The translations under genes and the position numbers were made by a program. From the NCBI GenBank assembly GCA_947359465.1, contig OX375876.1:62688998-62752997 (forward strand): 64,000 bases of DNA, read 5' to 3'. Under the pieces are notes generated by a model. The model was not told the DNA's origin, did not search any database, and saw only the letters and a program-made list of their open reading frames with translations. Source of the stretch: Metellina segmentata (Eukaryota > Arthropoda > Arachnida > Araneae > Tetragnathidae). This document shows, one piece after another, positions 34,131-45,589 of this stretch; within the stretch, counting starts at the first letter, position 1; each line of letters starts with the position of its first letter.

Positions 34131-34860
34131 TTTTGGCGTCTGTAGACGTCAGAAATCAACCAATATACATGGAAATGGCTCTTTATTAAAAAAAAATCAA
34201 GACTTACTTCTCTCGATATCTTTTAAAATCTTTTTGCGCCTTTTTTCATTTGTGGAGTGTATTGGATTTCTTGTACAAATATTTGTCGCCGGAAAGCTAA
34301 TTTGTTCTTCCTATTGTTATGGAGAGCTGTGAAAAGCTAGCGTTTAGAGGGGCACACTCACAAAAAACGCGCTTTGAATTGAGTAAATTAGAGATGGGAG
34401 ACGAGAAAAAAATGAAGCTCGTTTTTAAACACCCTCGACACCCTTTTCTTGATGTTTAAGGATTAAATCGGGAGACATAAAAAGAAGTGTGGTATCCTTT
34501 GTAATAGTAATGAGATCTTAAATGTAATTCGATTGAAAAAAGAGCGCAATATGTAAATTTATTCGAGGGGATTTATTTCCTCTGTATATTGTATAACGTT
34601 CGTCGCATTTGAATCTTAAAGGAATTTCGGTTTATACCGTCGAATTACTTTAAATGAAACGGGTATTTTTATGCTCCCCGATTAATAAGTCCTCATTTTA
34701 AAATATGCATGTGTTAGAATTTTAGAATTTCCACTTGGGAGTAATATTTTAATGCTAATACTGTGATTTACAATACATTTACAGGTTTTAAGACAGACAA
34801 TTTTAATCATTGGTTGAACTTTATTAGCCTTAATTTTAAAATTTATTACATCAGATTCAT
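34131..34860. other. AT-rich intergenic, nothing recognised
   Basis: No support for any gene or repeat. Confidence 0.35.
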
Positions 34861-34867
34861 GCTGCTA

Positions 34868-34870
<3 letters not shown>

Positions 34871-34902
<32 letters not shown>
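34871..34902. repeat. (AT)16 microsatellite
   Basis: Uninterrupted alternating A and T over 32 bases. Similar but shorter runs occur near 53028-53043 and 59674-59691. Confidence 0.95.
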
Positions 34903-34905
<3 letters not shown>

Positions 34906-35788
34906 AGATGTAGGAAAAGATAATTAAATAAGTTCCATTGATGTACTCAAGGAAAATTTTTGAAATGATTCAATTCAACGAATAAGTTGTTGACTACATG
35001 TAAAAGAGAATAATAAGTGTTAAGAGTAATTTTACCGCATGAAATACAATAGCAGAGGAGAAACACTATTGTGTGCTCATTGTGCATAGGATAATGCGAT
35101 CACAAAGCTTTCGAATGCCTTATATTATTAAATTTGACACCGTAAGGTAGCATTTTACACTATGGGGAAATAAAGTCAAATTTAATTAGGTTTGCACAAA
35201 CTATTTATCCAAACATCTTATGGGTTTCTTTAGTGAAAGATAATAGATCCGGCCAATCATATGGTTAGTATATTATCCTCAGATGGTAATTCAATTAGTC
35301 CATCAGCATGTTTTGCTTAATTTAATGCTTCAACAGTCCAGAGCTTAACTTTAATGATTCAATAAACCAATTATCGCGTAGACAAGTTAAGATATTTAGC
35401 AAAAGAAAAATGAAAAAGAAATAATGAGGTCCTCTCATCCTAACCATACAAACAGCGCAATAAGGGTATGAAGAAAATCAAAAATTTTAAGATTTAGACC
35501 CTTCTGATTAAGATAGTGAATAGATAATCGTGAAGCTATTCTTGTAGCTTAGATTTCACAGCCCAAACTTTGCATCAAAATGCATGGTAATGATTAAATC
35601 GTATTCTGCTGCTAGAGTCATCGTATCAATCCTATTTCAATTTCGGGTTTAGCAACTTTTCCTGATATGATCTATGCAATGGTAGAGCCACTTGCCGACA
35701 GACTAATTTCCAAAATTCCGTCACATAAATTTTTCTGTTTCTATTACTTTTTTAAAATTTTGATCACAGTAAGTTTTGGAAAGCATAG
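34903..35788. other. AT-rich intergenic, nothing recognised
   Basis: No support for any gene or repeat. Confidence 0.35.
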
Positions 35789-35789
35789 T

Positions 35790-36680
35790 TTATAATAGTT
35801 GTTTTTTAAAGTGCAAGGGCCAGATATGACTAAGCTGAGCCAAGCAATGCTTTCAACGTCAAATAAATGTATTTGCACACAAAAAAATTTTTGACACAGA
35901 AGTATGAAATTCACCCAGTGTAAGTTAGATTAATCAAACCTGTGCCTCATCTACAGTGTATGATTTATGGAATAATATGATTAGTTCGTTGGCTAGGTTG
36001 CGAGTTAAGTGCCATATATCACCAAGCTCAACCAAACACAAGTCAAGCAATGGACGCACTCGAAACGTTTTACTGAAGTACGAAATTCACCCAGTGTAAG
36101 TTAGATGAATCAAACCTGCCTCACCTTACAGCGTATGATTTATGGAATAATATGATTGGTTCGTTGGCTAGGTTCTGAGCCAAGGGCCATATTTCACCAA
36201 ACTGAGCCAAACACAACACGTCAAGTAATTGACACACACGGAAAGTTTTACTGACACAACACTGGTAGGTATATATGTAGTGATAATTATATAGGTAGTG
36301 GTAGGTAAATTAACGTTTCCATGGAGCAAATTCGGGGTGTTGACAGTCCGGGCTCAGTTCCGAAGACACATATCCGAGGACAACCCTTCAAAATTTTAAC
36401 CACGGTTAGATGACGTGACACAAAAGAGAGAAATATACTCAGGGTAAGTTGCATGAATCGAACCTGTGCCACTTACAGCTAGTATATCATTTATAGATAG
36501 TACAATTTATGAATGGTTATATTATATTTTATGACGCAATAGCCGTAATTGGTTAAGCTGTGCGAAACACAGGTCAAGAACTGGACACAAACAGAACATT
36601 TTAATGACATTGAAGAGAGAAATACACCCAGGATAAATTACAGGAATCAAACCTGCTGTCTAAAGCTCACATGCGGATTA
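35790..36680 (-). mobile_element. Tandem cluster of SINE-2 copies
   Basis: Four SINE-2 units follow each other in minus orientation, starting near 35800, 35970, 36150 and 36520. The first three share an unusual junction, GTATGATTTATGGAATAATA, followed by TTCGTTGGCTAGGTT, which ordinary SINE-2 copies lack. They therefore arose by local duplication of one insertion plus its flank, not by separate insertions. Each unit shows AAGGGCCATATTTCACCAA, GAAACGTTTTACTGA and TTCACCCAGTGTAAGTTAGA. The third unit is interrupted by a SINE-1 piece. Confidence 0.75.
36260..36415 (-). mobile_element. 5'-truncated SINE-1 nested in SINE-2
   Basis: The tail GTAGTGGTAGGTAAATTAACG and the 3' domain blocks (GGTGTTGACAGTCCGGGCTC, TATCCGAGGACAACCC, ACCACGGTTAGATGACG) sit inside SINE-2 sequence. 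Short direct repeats TGACACAA at 36252-36259 and 36416-36423 flank the insert. The SINE-2 reading resumes with AAGAGAGAAATATACTCAGG. This gives a clear relative age: SINE-1 after SINE-2. Confidence 0.8.
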
Positions 36681-37029
36681 GTATGCTTTGTAGCCTCAAA
36701 CAGAAATGGCATGAGAAATTATTCACTCGAGATAACATTAGTTAGTTCTTTTAAGCAGTCTAACAATTAATTTCTGGTTCAGTGGAACTTGGTATGCAAA
36801 ACTAGTTTTGTCATCAGAATAGGCAAAATTTTGTAATCTATCTCTATAATATGAAACTTATCTAACCATTTTGATCTCAATAAAGAGCAAATAAGATAGT
36901 AACAAGTAAATAACTATCAAACAATACGTAACTGCTGGTGTAACTTAAGTTCCCTCTTTATGCATCACATATGAAAACAGGCAACTTACACATTTCCGAA
37001 AACCGAACACGACACCATTTTGTGATTCA
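36681..37029. other. AT-rich intergenic, nothing recognised
   Basis: No support for any gene or repeat. Confidence 0.3.
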
Positions 37030-37700
37030 ACGTGCCACAAAGCAAACTATGTTTCTCCAATGCCCATCCCTTCCGAATACAATCGTTTCAAACTAAATCC
37101 CAACACTTCACTCGACATTTAATTTTTTCCAGCATGACTCCAAACAGAATAAATTATGGCAAGGGGGAAAAAACACCACTAAATGGGAAAACGCGTTCGA
37201 GAACTCGTTTTTTCTTCTACACGGGGACTTGTTACGGTGGCACCCTAGACAAAATCCCACCTCTCTCCTTCGCCTTCCTTTTCTTCCAGGAGAAGGGGAA
37301 AAAAACGGGAAAAGGGGGATCGAAACCGATTCCACCCTCCACCCATTTCCTTTGTTCTCTCAATCCGTGATTGGATTTGAAGGAGAAAATGAGTGAACGA
37401 TAGCCTGATCTCCCCCTCCCCACAAGCGATTTTTTCCCCTTCTTTACGGGGATAGGGATAAAAAGGTGGAAAAAAGGGAGAAAGAGCCGGGGAAAAAAAT
37501 TCATGGAAAAATCGCTGGCCTAGTGGAAGTTTGGTCGGGATTTAAGAGTAATTGAAATGCTCTGGATGACTAGGTCTTGGACGCACGAGCGAGAATAGAA
37601 GAGGACGTGAGCAGCTTCCTCAGTCTCCGTTAATGGCAGGCCGGCGCTGCCGACTTAACTCCCTTCAGGAAAAGGGAATTGGGGGACGGGGGTCGGTACT
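37030..37700. other. Purine/pyrimidine-skewed GC-richer segment
   Basis: Long runs of G/A and C/T (CTCTCTCCTTCGCCTTCC, GGGGAAAAAAACGGGAAAAG, GGGATAAAAAGGTGGAAAAA) alternate, so complementary stretches could pair or form triplex-prone DNA. Frames open on both strands (37032-37370, 37108-37335, 37232-37504) are low-complexity by-products. The right part (37560-37700) is ordinary GC-rich unique sequence. Confidence 0.4.
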
Positions 37701-37866
37701 TGCAAGCAATCCGTTATTCGTAGGTCTGAATCCGAAATAATGTTTATCATTGAAATGGCAGGATTGAGAATACGGTGTGTAGCAGGGGTGCTCGAAAGCA
37801 TGATGAAGGAAAATAGATTTTGAACTAATCTCTACGCGCTATAGAAATATTTTGTCTTTGAGTTAA

Positions 37867-38135
37867 CCCTCCGAGGGGTTAACACTCATATATAGGTTCT
37901 ACAATCGTCTTTCCTGCATGCCTTATAAACTATTTTGAATTTCTTGACCGATAAAATATCTTCTAGGATTCTTCCAACCAATCAGTTTTGTGTCCATATG
38001 TTGTGGGATAAAAGTAGTACTTCACTAATTTTCGATAGCTTTCGATAAATTAGCACAGGTAATTTTGCTATATACTTCAATACTTGACCAATCCGATTTT
38101 TAAGGTATTGATCTCAAACAGAGACACTCATAGGG
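37867..38135. mobile_element. piggyBac-like MITE, copy 1
   Basis: TTAA (37863-37866 and 38136-38139) flanks both ends. The left end reads CCCTCCGAG and the right end CTCATAGGG, which are imperfect inverted repeats. Inside is CTAGGATTCTTCCAACCAAT, shared with the copies at 45.1 and 52.0 kb. TTAA duplication with CCC-starting ends is the hallmark of piggyBac elements. No transposase frame is present, so it is non-autonomous (269 bp). Confidence 0.75.
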
Positions 38136-38139
38136 TTAA

Positions 38140-38440
38140 GTAAACAAAACATCGATTACTCAACAAATGTTTAAATAATTGTAACATATATATCGACATA
38201 TATTCTTAAACTTAGTAGCAATGTTTTGTCTTTCGTTTAGATCAACAATAGATTAATTTCTAGATCATGTAGCTATTTGCATATGTATTATTTTAAAATT
38301 ATCAATTTATTGCATCACTTTGAATTAAATTTTTCATTTTTTATGAGATAGTTTCCTAGAAAATTGATACCGAAGGATATTTATCGGTATACATCTCTGA
38401 CAAGTCTGATTGTTCAGGTATTAACCTCAAACAGCGATTC
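38140..38440. other. AT-rich intergenic, nothing recognised
   Basis: No support for any gene or repeat. Confidence 0.3.
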
Positions 38441-38451
38441 CTGGTGATCCG

Positions 38452-38570
38452 ACCGTGATTCAAATCTACGAGGCGTTGTCCTCGATCTTTCCCTTCGGGA
38501 TTGATTCCGGACAGTCACTAATAACCCTTTGTGTTACTCCATTGCGACGTTAATTTAACTACAAGCTACC
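38452..38570 (+). mobile_element. SINE-1 3' domain fragment, plus strand
   Basis: GATCCGACCGTGATTCAAATC, GAGGCGTTGTCCTCGATC, TTTCCCTTCGGGATTGATTCC, GGACAGTCACTAATAACCC and GCGACGTTAATTTAACTAC give the SINE-1 3' domain in forward order. The head and middle are absent. Confidence 0.7.
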
Positions 38571-38699
38571 TCAAACAGGGATTCAAAAAAGTCCATAGGC
38601 ATGTTGTGAATGCACAAACTTTAATTTGACTGTCCAACTATCGTGGACATGTTCAGGCCTTCCATGAAAGACAATGTATGAAAACTCATACTAACAATC

Positions 38700-39531
38700 T
38701 TATAATATACTAGCCACTGCGTGGTCAGCATGTCGTTGCCCGTGCCAGTTCTTTTCGTGGGGTCAAGTGTGACCACTGCTCGCTAACCATTCATTTACAA
38801 AAATATTCTAGATTAAATTTTAAAATTCGGGCCAGACACAAAATTTGCAAAAAATTAGGACTACCTGTGTGCTAAATTTCACTATCGTAAAAAAGAAAAA
38901 ACAATAACCCTATTCAACCCCCGGTGATTGCTACGTGATTCCAAAAACAATCGCAACACACCACTGTCATGGTCCAGTGCTACGTTAATTAAATACCCGC
39001 CAAAAACAATCGAAGTCGATTCCAAAATATGAAGAAGTCCAGACGTCGTTGTATAATGCAACTAATATTCGAATTGCAAAAATAAAAATAATTACAATTG
39101 TAAAATTATTTATTTAAAGACAGTCAAACGTATCGATTTGGTGTAAAATTTTACGTAGATTTCAAATCCGTTGAATTTTTTACTCTGTCTTTAACGATCC
39201 AGGAGATAGAAAAGGGAACTCCAGTTAAAACCGTTTATTTGTTTTGTTCGTCGGCTCAAATCGTTACTCGGAAAATGAACAGAAAAAATTAATTTAGAAT
39301 CTGTGATCTCTGTATACTGCTGCCAGTGTAAGGAAAACAATAATAATTAAATACCTATAAATTAATTAAAAAAACGCTTTAGATAAATTTTAAAATTCGG
39401 GCTGGACACAAAATTTGCAAAATATTAGGACTACCTGTGTGCCAAATTTCACTATTGTAAGTGAAATAGATTTGTCAGGACACTGCTAATAGAGACATGG
39501 AGTAACATTTCCTTTTATAATAGGGGATATA
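38700..39531 (-). mobile_element. Unclassified interspersed repeat with internal 80-bp direct repeat
   Basis: Starts with TATACTAGCCACTGCGTGG and ends in TTTTATAATAGGGGATATAT, ends of a kind seen on many arthropod dispersed elements. An 80-base block beginning AAATTTTAAAATTCGGGC occurs at 38815-38892 and again at 39388-39465 with few differences. The complement of the right end appears at 30890-31080, which confirms a dispersed family. The 570 bases between the direct repeats are AT-rich without a frame. It could be a non-LTR retrotransposon 3' end or a non-autonomous DNA element. I cannot decide. Confidence 0.55.
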
Positions 39532-41276
39532 TAGTGCTTCGAAAATATTTGATTAAATTGTAAAGGGTGGTAGAGGAACCCAAAAGTATAATTTTTTGTC
39601 AAAGAATATGTATCCGGAAATGCGTGTTTAGTTGGAAGCTCCGAATGCATGTCGTTGAGCTAAGCAGCAAGAGGGCCATATGTAATAGAAGCATGATTTT
39701 GTATTAGTAATTATAATCGATGATTTGAAAAATAAAATTCTATTTCATTTAATGCGAAAATGCAAAGTTAACCGCAGTCTATTTTTTTAAGTCGTTCGGG
39801 GTAAAGATCGAATATAGAGACTAAGTATAAAAATAAGATTCTTTAGTTAAGCTTATTTTATAAAATACTCTGGCTGTATCTATTAAAGCAAAAGTTACTG
39901 GTAATTGAGAACTACGTAATTTAATACCACCTCTCAAATTCTAGTTAATCCTCTAACATCACTTTTTAAAAAATTGCTCAAATTTTAAAGCACGTAAATA
40001 TAAAATTAATAAAATCTTGCATTATTTGACTATCTGAGCAGTCTTATAAAACCATTAAAATTGCACGTTTCAAAAATTAATATATTTTCAGATTTATAAC
40101 ATTTTTCCCATTTCAAAAATCGATATTTTAAATGCTGAATGTTTCGAAGCCATTCTTCAGACAGCTTAATATAAAACATGCATTTTAAAATGCTGATCTA
40201 AATTAAATCTTTTCTTTATCACATACACGAGTAAATATATTATTAAAATTAATACGAAACCTCACTACAGGTATTAAATACAAGTAATTATTAAATAGGA
40301 AAGTATACAATAAACTCACTGCCAATATAAATTATTTTTAATAAGAGTGTTTTAATCATATTTTAAACAAGGGATTCAATACGCTTCAGACAAACAAATC
40401 TACTCATATAAAAAAGTGTGATGGTTATAAAATGTTTTCGTTTAGCATACTTATCTAAAGGAATACAGGTTTCATGATACCGTCGTCAAAATCTTATAAT
40501 AAATCCCCGTTTTAGTACCTTAAGGAAAAAATGTTAAACGGTAAAAAAAGCGAAATTTGACTTCACATAAAGGCGAAACTGGAATGAGGTGACTGCGGCG
40601 TTAATTAGTTTTATAAAGACTGGTGTTTTAAAATGAAGTTTCTTGGTAATTTTAAATCCTTTAAAAAACCCGAAAGAAAGAAAGCCTGAAGATCATAGAA
40701 AAATGAGAAACTTAAAAATGTGTGAGCGTAACCTAGAATTCTTTTAGTGATTAAATCATTAAGTGTGATAAAAATACAACTTATTTTATGCTTCTTTTTT
40801 TTTTTGATAAATATTTTGTATAAACAAAGCCTATTGTTGCTTTCTTATATAACCTGATTGGTGGTGATTAGTAAATACGTATATTTATTTAGTTGTTTTT
40901 CAAGTTATAAAATCAGAAATTATTAAATGTAGACGTTTTTTAATTTCTATGTAAAATACAAAGAGTAAAAGCTTTTTGTTCCTGTCACTTTAGAATCTCT
41001 TGAGTTTTAAAGCAATCAAAACACTTAACCTGCAAAGTCAGTAACTTTTCAAAGTAAATCAGCTTATGTAAGGAGAACTTGAATAACATTGTTTATTTTC
41101 AAAGTGTGATTTTGATGAGTAAATAAATTCTCTGAGCTGAATAATTCGTACGGTGTGAATCAGCATTTGTTTATCACCCCCCTTCGTAGTATAACGAATC
41201 ACTCAGCAATTATTAAATTCAAAACACATGAAACTATGCTTGGTCTGACTTACTGAAAAGTATGAACGAAGGTATT
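39532..41276. other. AT-rich intergenic, nothing recognised
   Basis: About 1.7 kb of strongly AT-rich sequence, no coding or RNA signal. Confidence 0.45.
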
Positions 41277-41277
41277 T

Positions 41278-41430
41278 AATTTACGTCGCACATGAGCAAT
41301 ACAACGGGATATAGGAGATGGATCGGGATCAATCCCGAAGTTAGAGTCCCAAGGACAACGCCTCGTAATTTTGAACCACGGTCAGATGACGAGGTCAATC
41401 CCGTAGTTGACACCCCACTGTCCGTGCGTT
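41278..41430 (-). mobile_element. SINE-1 3' domain fragment
   Basis: TTTAATTTACGTCGCACATG, GAGCAATACAACGGG, GGATCAATCCCGAAG, GGACAACGCCTCGTAATTTTG and ACCACGGTCAGATGACGAGG match the SINE-1 3' domain complement. It breaks off before the head. Confidence 0.75.
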
Positions 41431-41571
41431 AAGGGGAATGATACAAGGTTATAACTTAAAGGTTAAAGACCAAAGAAGATATTTTCCCCCAAATCACATA
41501 TACTCGTATTATGAGACCATGTCTACAACTGCATCATAACAGACTATCTGAGAGTACAGAGGAAACACTTG

Positions 41572-41740
41572 TATGGTTGGTTGGATTGACAAACAAGAAA
41601 TAGATCGAAGCACAAAAGGAGAAATTTTATGACAGAACAGAGAAACACACAAAAGGTAGTAGCAAGAATCGAACCCGCGTCACTTACAACTCACAGGTTG
41701 ATAGCGGAATGGGCAAACCTAGAGTGCCTATATAATAAGA
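41572..41740 (-). mobile_element. SINE-2 copy with internal deletion
   Basis: Begins GGTTGGTTGGATTGAC. The GGCCATATT block is missing. It continues with TTTTATGACAGAACAGAGAA, ACACACAAAAGGTAGTAGC, the B-box complement AGAATCGAACCC and AACTCACAGGTTGATAGCG. A chance frame (41629-41871) runs through it. Confidence 0.65.
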
Positions 41741-42408
41741 GTGGTGACATACGGGAAACCCTTTCTGATTGGCTTAGAGACCTTTTCTACCGCCCGAGGT
41801 GGTCTTTTCCTAGCTCCGTAGACTTAACATGGGAACTTTTTGTGTGTTCTAGAAAAACGTGTGTACATTAAATTAAAAAGAAAATATAGCTTATTCATGT
41901 TCCACTTCGTGTTCTAGAATGTTTATTTATTATTATTTTAGTGTTTTGTCAGTATAAATTTGAAGACTTTTTAAATAAATAGTTTTTTTTAACAACACGG
42001 TGTTTCTCACAATCTAAGTTAGCGCGTTGTGCAATCCATCTCATCAATTACACATGTAATTGAGCGTTTATATGATTCATTTATACCGAATGTATCCATA
42101 TTATAACAATCATATGCTTTTTGTTCTCCCTGAAATGATATATTAATTCGACCAGCATCCTTCTTCGAGACGATTCTGGTAGAAAAATGGCTGCCGCGCA
42201 TGCTCATTGGGCCAAATTTGGTCCCTTGTCGCCACTCTTATTATACAGGCACTCTAGGCAAACCCTATAAACCACGCCGGCCCTTCAAGTTGACTGGATT
42301 ATCAATTTAGAGACAGTACTTACTTAATGATCAATTTGTGAACACCATTACCATTCATCCTAACTTCACCTTAAATTTAAATAAAAGTTGAAGTAATAGA
42401 AAGGTATA
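41741..42408. other. Intergenic, nothing recognised
   Basis: AT-rich from 41860 on. AATGGCTGCCGCGCATGC near 42186 and a CCAAT-type box near 41770 stand alone. Confidence 0.3.
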
Positions 42409-42411
42409 TAA

Positions 42412-42705
42412 GTAGTTAATTAACGACGCACTGGAGTAACACATCGGTCTGTTGGTGACGGTTCCCAAAGGAATGGATCTAGGGACAAATTGTAATTTGG
42501 AACCACGGCCAGATGACGAGGTCAACACCTGAGCTGGCACCCCTCTCCAAACTTTCCCATCACGCCAACGTGAGGATGTTTAATGCCATGATATATTGTA
42601 GCAGACCCCATGTACACGACAGTGTTTGGCTGGACCTAGCTTCGAGCTCGCAACGTACCGGTTGCTAATCCGTTACTCTTCCAACGGGACTACCACGACT
42701 ATACA
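42412..42705 (-). mobile_element. SINE-1 copy, second head type
   Basis: Tail GTAGTTAATTAACGACGCAC, GGTCTGTTGGTGACGG, GGACAAATTGTAATTTGG, GGCCAGATGACGAGGTCAAC, CCTGAGCTGGCACCCC and AACGTGAGGATG. Then come the head blocks CACGACAGTGTTTGGCTGG, CGCAACGTACCGGTTGCTAA and CCGTTACTCTTCCAACGGG. Full length with moderate divergence. Confidence 0.75.
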
Positions 42706-43452
42706 TAGAAAGATGAGAAATATATTGTATTTATTCCTTTAGCAGGTAGATCCATTAAGTAAGATTAACTGCCAAAAGGACATGGGTCCTTAACTTTGAA
42801 AGATCTTATCAGACGCAAAGAGAAAACAATCCTCGGATGTAAACAACCCCTTGAAAGAGTGACAGCATTGAATGGTGGGCGAGATGGTTAACAGTTGGAC
42901 GGATCCATTAACCTACTCCAACAAAGGGCGAGAGTTAAACAGTCTTATCGCTTAAATCAACCGGTCATTGTATGGGGAGGTAGGTCATTTGATCCCAGGG
43001 GCTGCTCCATCAAGTTTCCAAATCAATAAGAAACTTTTCTTTCGGGTTATTTCGTGCCCCATCGATTGGCCGGGAGAGGGCAAAAGACTTCGTTTTTATA
43101 TAGACATTAATCAGAAATATAAATCACTTGTAATTTGTAGCGATCATTTCCTGCAGTTATTTCGGGAAAGGGGTTCTGGAAGAGGGTTTATTGCCAGAAA
43201 TGGAGTCCCGCTTAAGGAAAAGCGTTAAGGTTGTGACGCTAAAAGGTTTTATTCTCAGTCGCTGCCATTTTCCCGTGATATTGTGGGTTGTACGTCAAGA
43301 GGAATAGTTTAGCGCGTTGGGATAAGTCTGGCTGACTAAAAACTGTAGCGCGTTAACCCGTGATACTTCCAAATAATATTGAGTTGGTTTCTCCACAACA
43401 CACTTAATGGCTAAATAACCATATCTTTCTAAATAATACATGTTTTTTTTCA
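42706..43452. other. Intergenic, nothing recognised
   Basis: An 86-residue frame at 42968-43228 has no known domain. GTCATTTGATCCCAGGGGC near 42985 is faintly B-box-like but isolated. Confidence 0.3.
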
Positions 43453-43454
43453 AT

Positions 43455-44815
43455 GGTAGAAAATTGGTCCCTTTCCCTTTCTCATAATAGAGTTCCATGG
43501 AACAATTTTATCGGCACATTCTATGTAATCCTCTTTAAAAATTCTATTGCTCATATCCTTATAATCGAATTCCTTTGGAACGATTGTTGGCTAATTTGTA
43601 ATTTAACCGCTTGGAACGATTCTATTGGTATTTTACTTAAATTTAAATCTTTTGGAAACATTTATTTTTGCTTTCAACCCTTAGAAAATCGGTCTCTTTC
43701 CCTTTCTCATAATAGAGTTCCATGGAACAATTTAACTGCACATTCTATGTAATCCTCTTTAAAAATTATATTGCTCATATCCTTATAATCGAATTCCTTT
43801 GGAACGATTGTTGGCTAATTTGTAATTTAATCGCTTGGAACGATTCTATTGGTATTTTCCTTAAATTTAAGTCTTTTGGAAACATTTATTTTTGCTTTCA
43901 ACCCTTAGAAAATCGGTCCCTTTCCCTTTCTCATAATAGAGTTCCATGGAACAATTTTATCGGCACATTCTATGTAATCCTCTTTAAAAATTCTATTGCT
44001 CATATCCTTATAATCGAATTCCTTTGGAACGATTGTTGGCTAATTTGTAATTTAACCGCTTGGAACGATTCTATTGGTATTTTACTTAAATTTAAATCTT
44101 TTGGAAACATTTATTTTTGCTTTCAACCCTTAGAAAATCGGTCTCTTTCCCTTTCTCATAATAGAGTTCCATGGAACAATTTTATCGGCACATTCTATGT
44201 AATCCTCTTTAAAAATTATATTGCTCATATCCTTATAATCGAATTCCTTTGGAACGATTGTTGGCTAATTTGTAATTTAATCGCTTGGAACGATTCTATT
44301 GGTATTTTCCTTAAATTTAAGTCTTTTGGAAACATTTATTTTTGCTTTCAACCCTTAGAAAATCGGTCCCTTTCCCTTTCTCATAATAGAGTTCCATGGA
44401 ACAATTTTATCGGCACATTCTATGTAATCCTCTTTAAAAATTCTATTGCTCATATCCTTATAATCGAATTCCTTTGGAACGATTGTTGGCTAATTTGTAA
44501 TTTAACCGCTTGGAACGATTCTATTGGTATTTTCCTTAAATTTAAGTCTTTTGGAAACATTTTTTTGCTTTCAACCCTTAGAAATTTAGTCCCTTTCCCT
44601 TTCTCATAATAGAGTTCCATGGAACAATTTTATCGGCACATTCTATGTAATCCTCTTTAAAAATTCTATTGCTCATATCCTTATAATCAAATTCCTTTGG
44701 AACGATTGTTGGCTAATTTGTAATTTAATCGCTTGGAACGATTCTATTGGTATTTTCCTTACATTTAAGTATTTTGGAAACATTTTTTTTGCTTAAATTA
44801 GATTCCTTTAGTCAA
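43455..44815 (+). repeat. 225-bp satellite, six units in A/B dimers
   Basis: CCATGG occurs at 43495, 43720, 43944, 44169, 44394 and 44617, giving spacings of 225, 224, 225, 225 and 223. Two unit types alternate at several diagnostic positions. Type A has TTCTATTGC, TTAACCGC and TTACTTAAATTTAAATC. Type B has TTATATTGC, TTAATCGC and TTCCTTAAATTTAAGTC. Units 1-4 read A-B-A-B, and units 5 and 6 are mixed. Because 225 is divisible by three, a 295-residue frame (43722-44609) stays open with a 75-residue repeat. I regard that frame as a by-product. Confidence 0.95.
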
Positions 44816-45021
44816 GATGGACAAAATTGGTTAGAAGTCAGGCTTGGAAGAGTGGAAGTTGTGAGGTGGAAATATGCATGTGTACCCCTCTTAGATGGCT
44901 AAGAGAATCACACTTTTTTCTAATTTGAGATTGATGTCATAATATTCATTCGAAGGAGTTGTTTTTCTGCCTACGTTAAACATGGTCGTACAACCATTGG
45001 AGGAAGAAGTAGCTATCTTAA

Positions 45022-45219
45022 CCCTCTGAGGGAGTTCGTGCATGTAATTCCACATCGCAACCTGCAGTTATCCCTTCGTGGATCTAACCAGTTTTGATCT
45101 TCTTTACAAATCGTATCTTTCCTAGAATTCTTTCAACCAATAAATGTGGTTTCGTTACCATGTGTATTGTGAGGAAAAAGCTTTTCTATACACTACTGGG
45201 AAATATGCCGCTCAGAGGG
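45022..45219. mobile_element. piggyBac-like MITE, copy 2
   Basis: The terminal inverted repeats CCCTCTGAG (45022-45030) and CTCAGAGGG (45211-45219) are perfect complements. They are flanked by TTAA on the left and TTAG on the right, one mutation from a TTAA duplication. Inside is CTAGAATTCTTTCAACCAAT. At 198 bp it is the cleanest copy of the family. No coding capacity. Confidence 0.82.
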
Positions 45220-45359
45220 TTAGTATATCTTTAGAAATATAGTTGAGCCAGGTTTCATAGATATCACTTTGTACGATTTTTTTAGATATAACTGAGAAGA
45301 TCGATGCAAAATACCGACAGCAAATTTCTTTTGCAGCGTTATATTTAGATATGGTTTCA

Positions 45360-45440
45360 TCCAGGAAGCAATGCATATGATAGGAATCGCTTACAACTTG
45401 AAGGTTGCTCTAAGACAAGCCAAGGATATATACTCTAAAA
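45360..45440 (-). mobile_element. SINE-2 head fragment
   Basis: ATCCAGGAAGCAATGCATATG, AGGAATCGCTTACAACTTG and AGGTTGCTCTAAGACAAGC resemble the SINE-2 head complement. The tail is missing. Confidence 0.4.
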
Positions 45441-45589
45441 CAATAAAAAATTCGACGCACCAAAAAGTAGTTGTTTGATTGCGATAAAAAGGGGTGGGAG
45501 AGAACATACATAGAAAAACTAACTATTAAAATTTCAGAACAATTGAATGATTTATTTCAGAGTTTGATCGTTACAAAGGGTGAAAGTCA

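Noticed and set aside
37032..37504. Overlapping frames of 75-112 residues
   Set aside because: They translate purine- and pyrimidine-rich runs and are low in complexity on both strands.
43722..44609. 295-residue frame as a gene
   Set aside because: It is only the 225-bp satellite read in a stop-free register. The first unit shifts out of frame after one base change and there is no promoter or splice context. I kept it as a question in the findings only.
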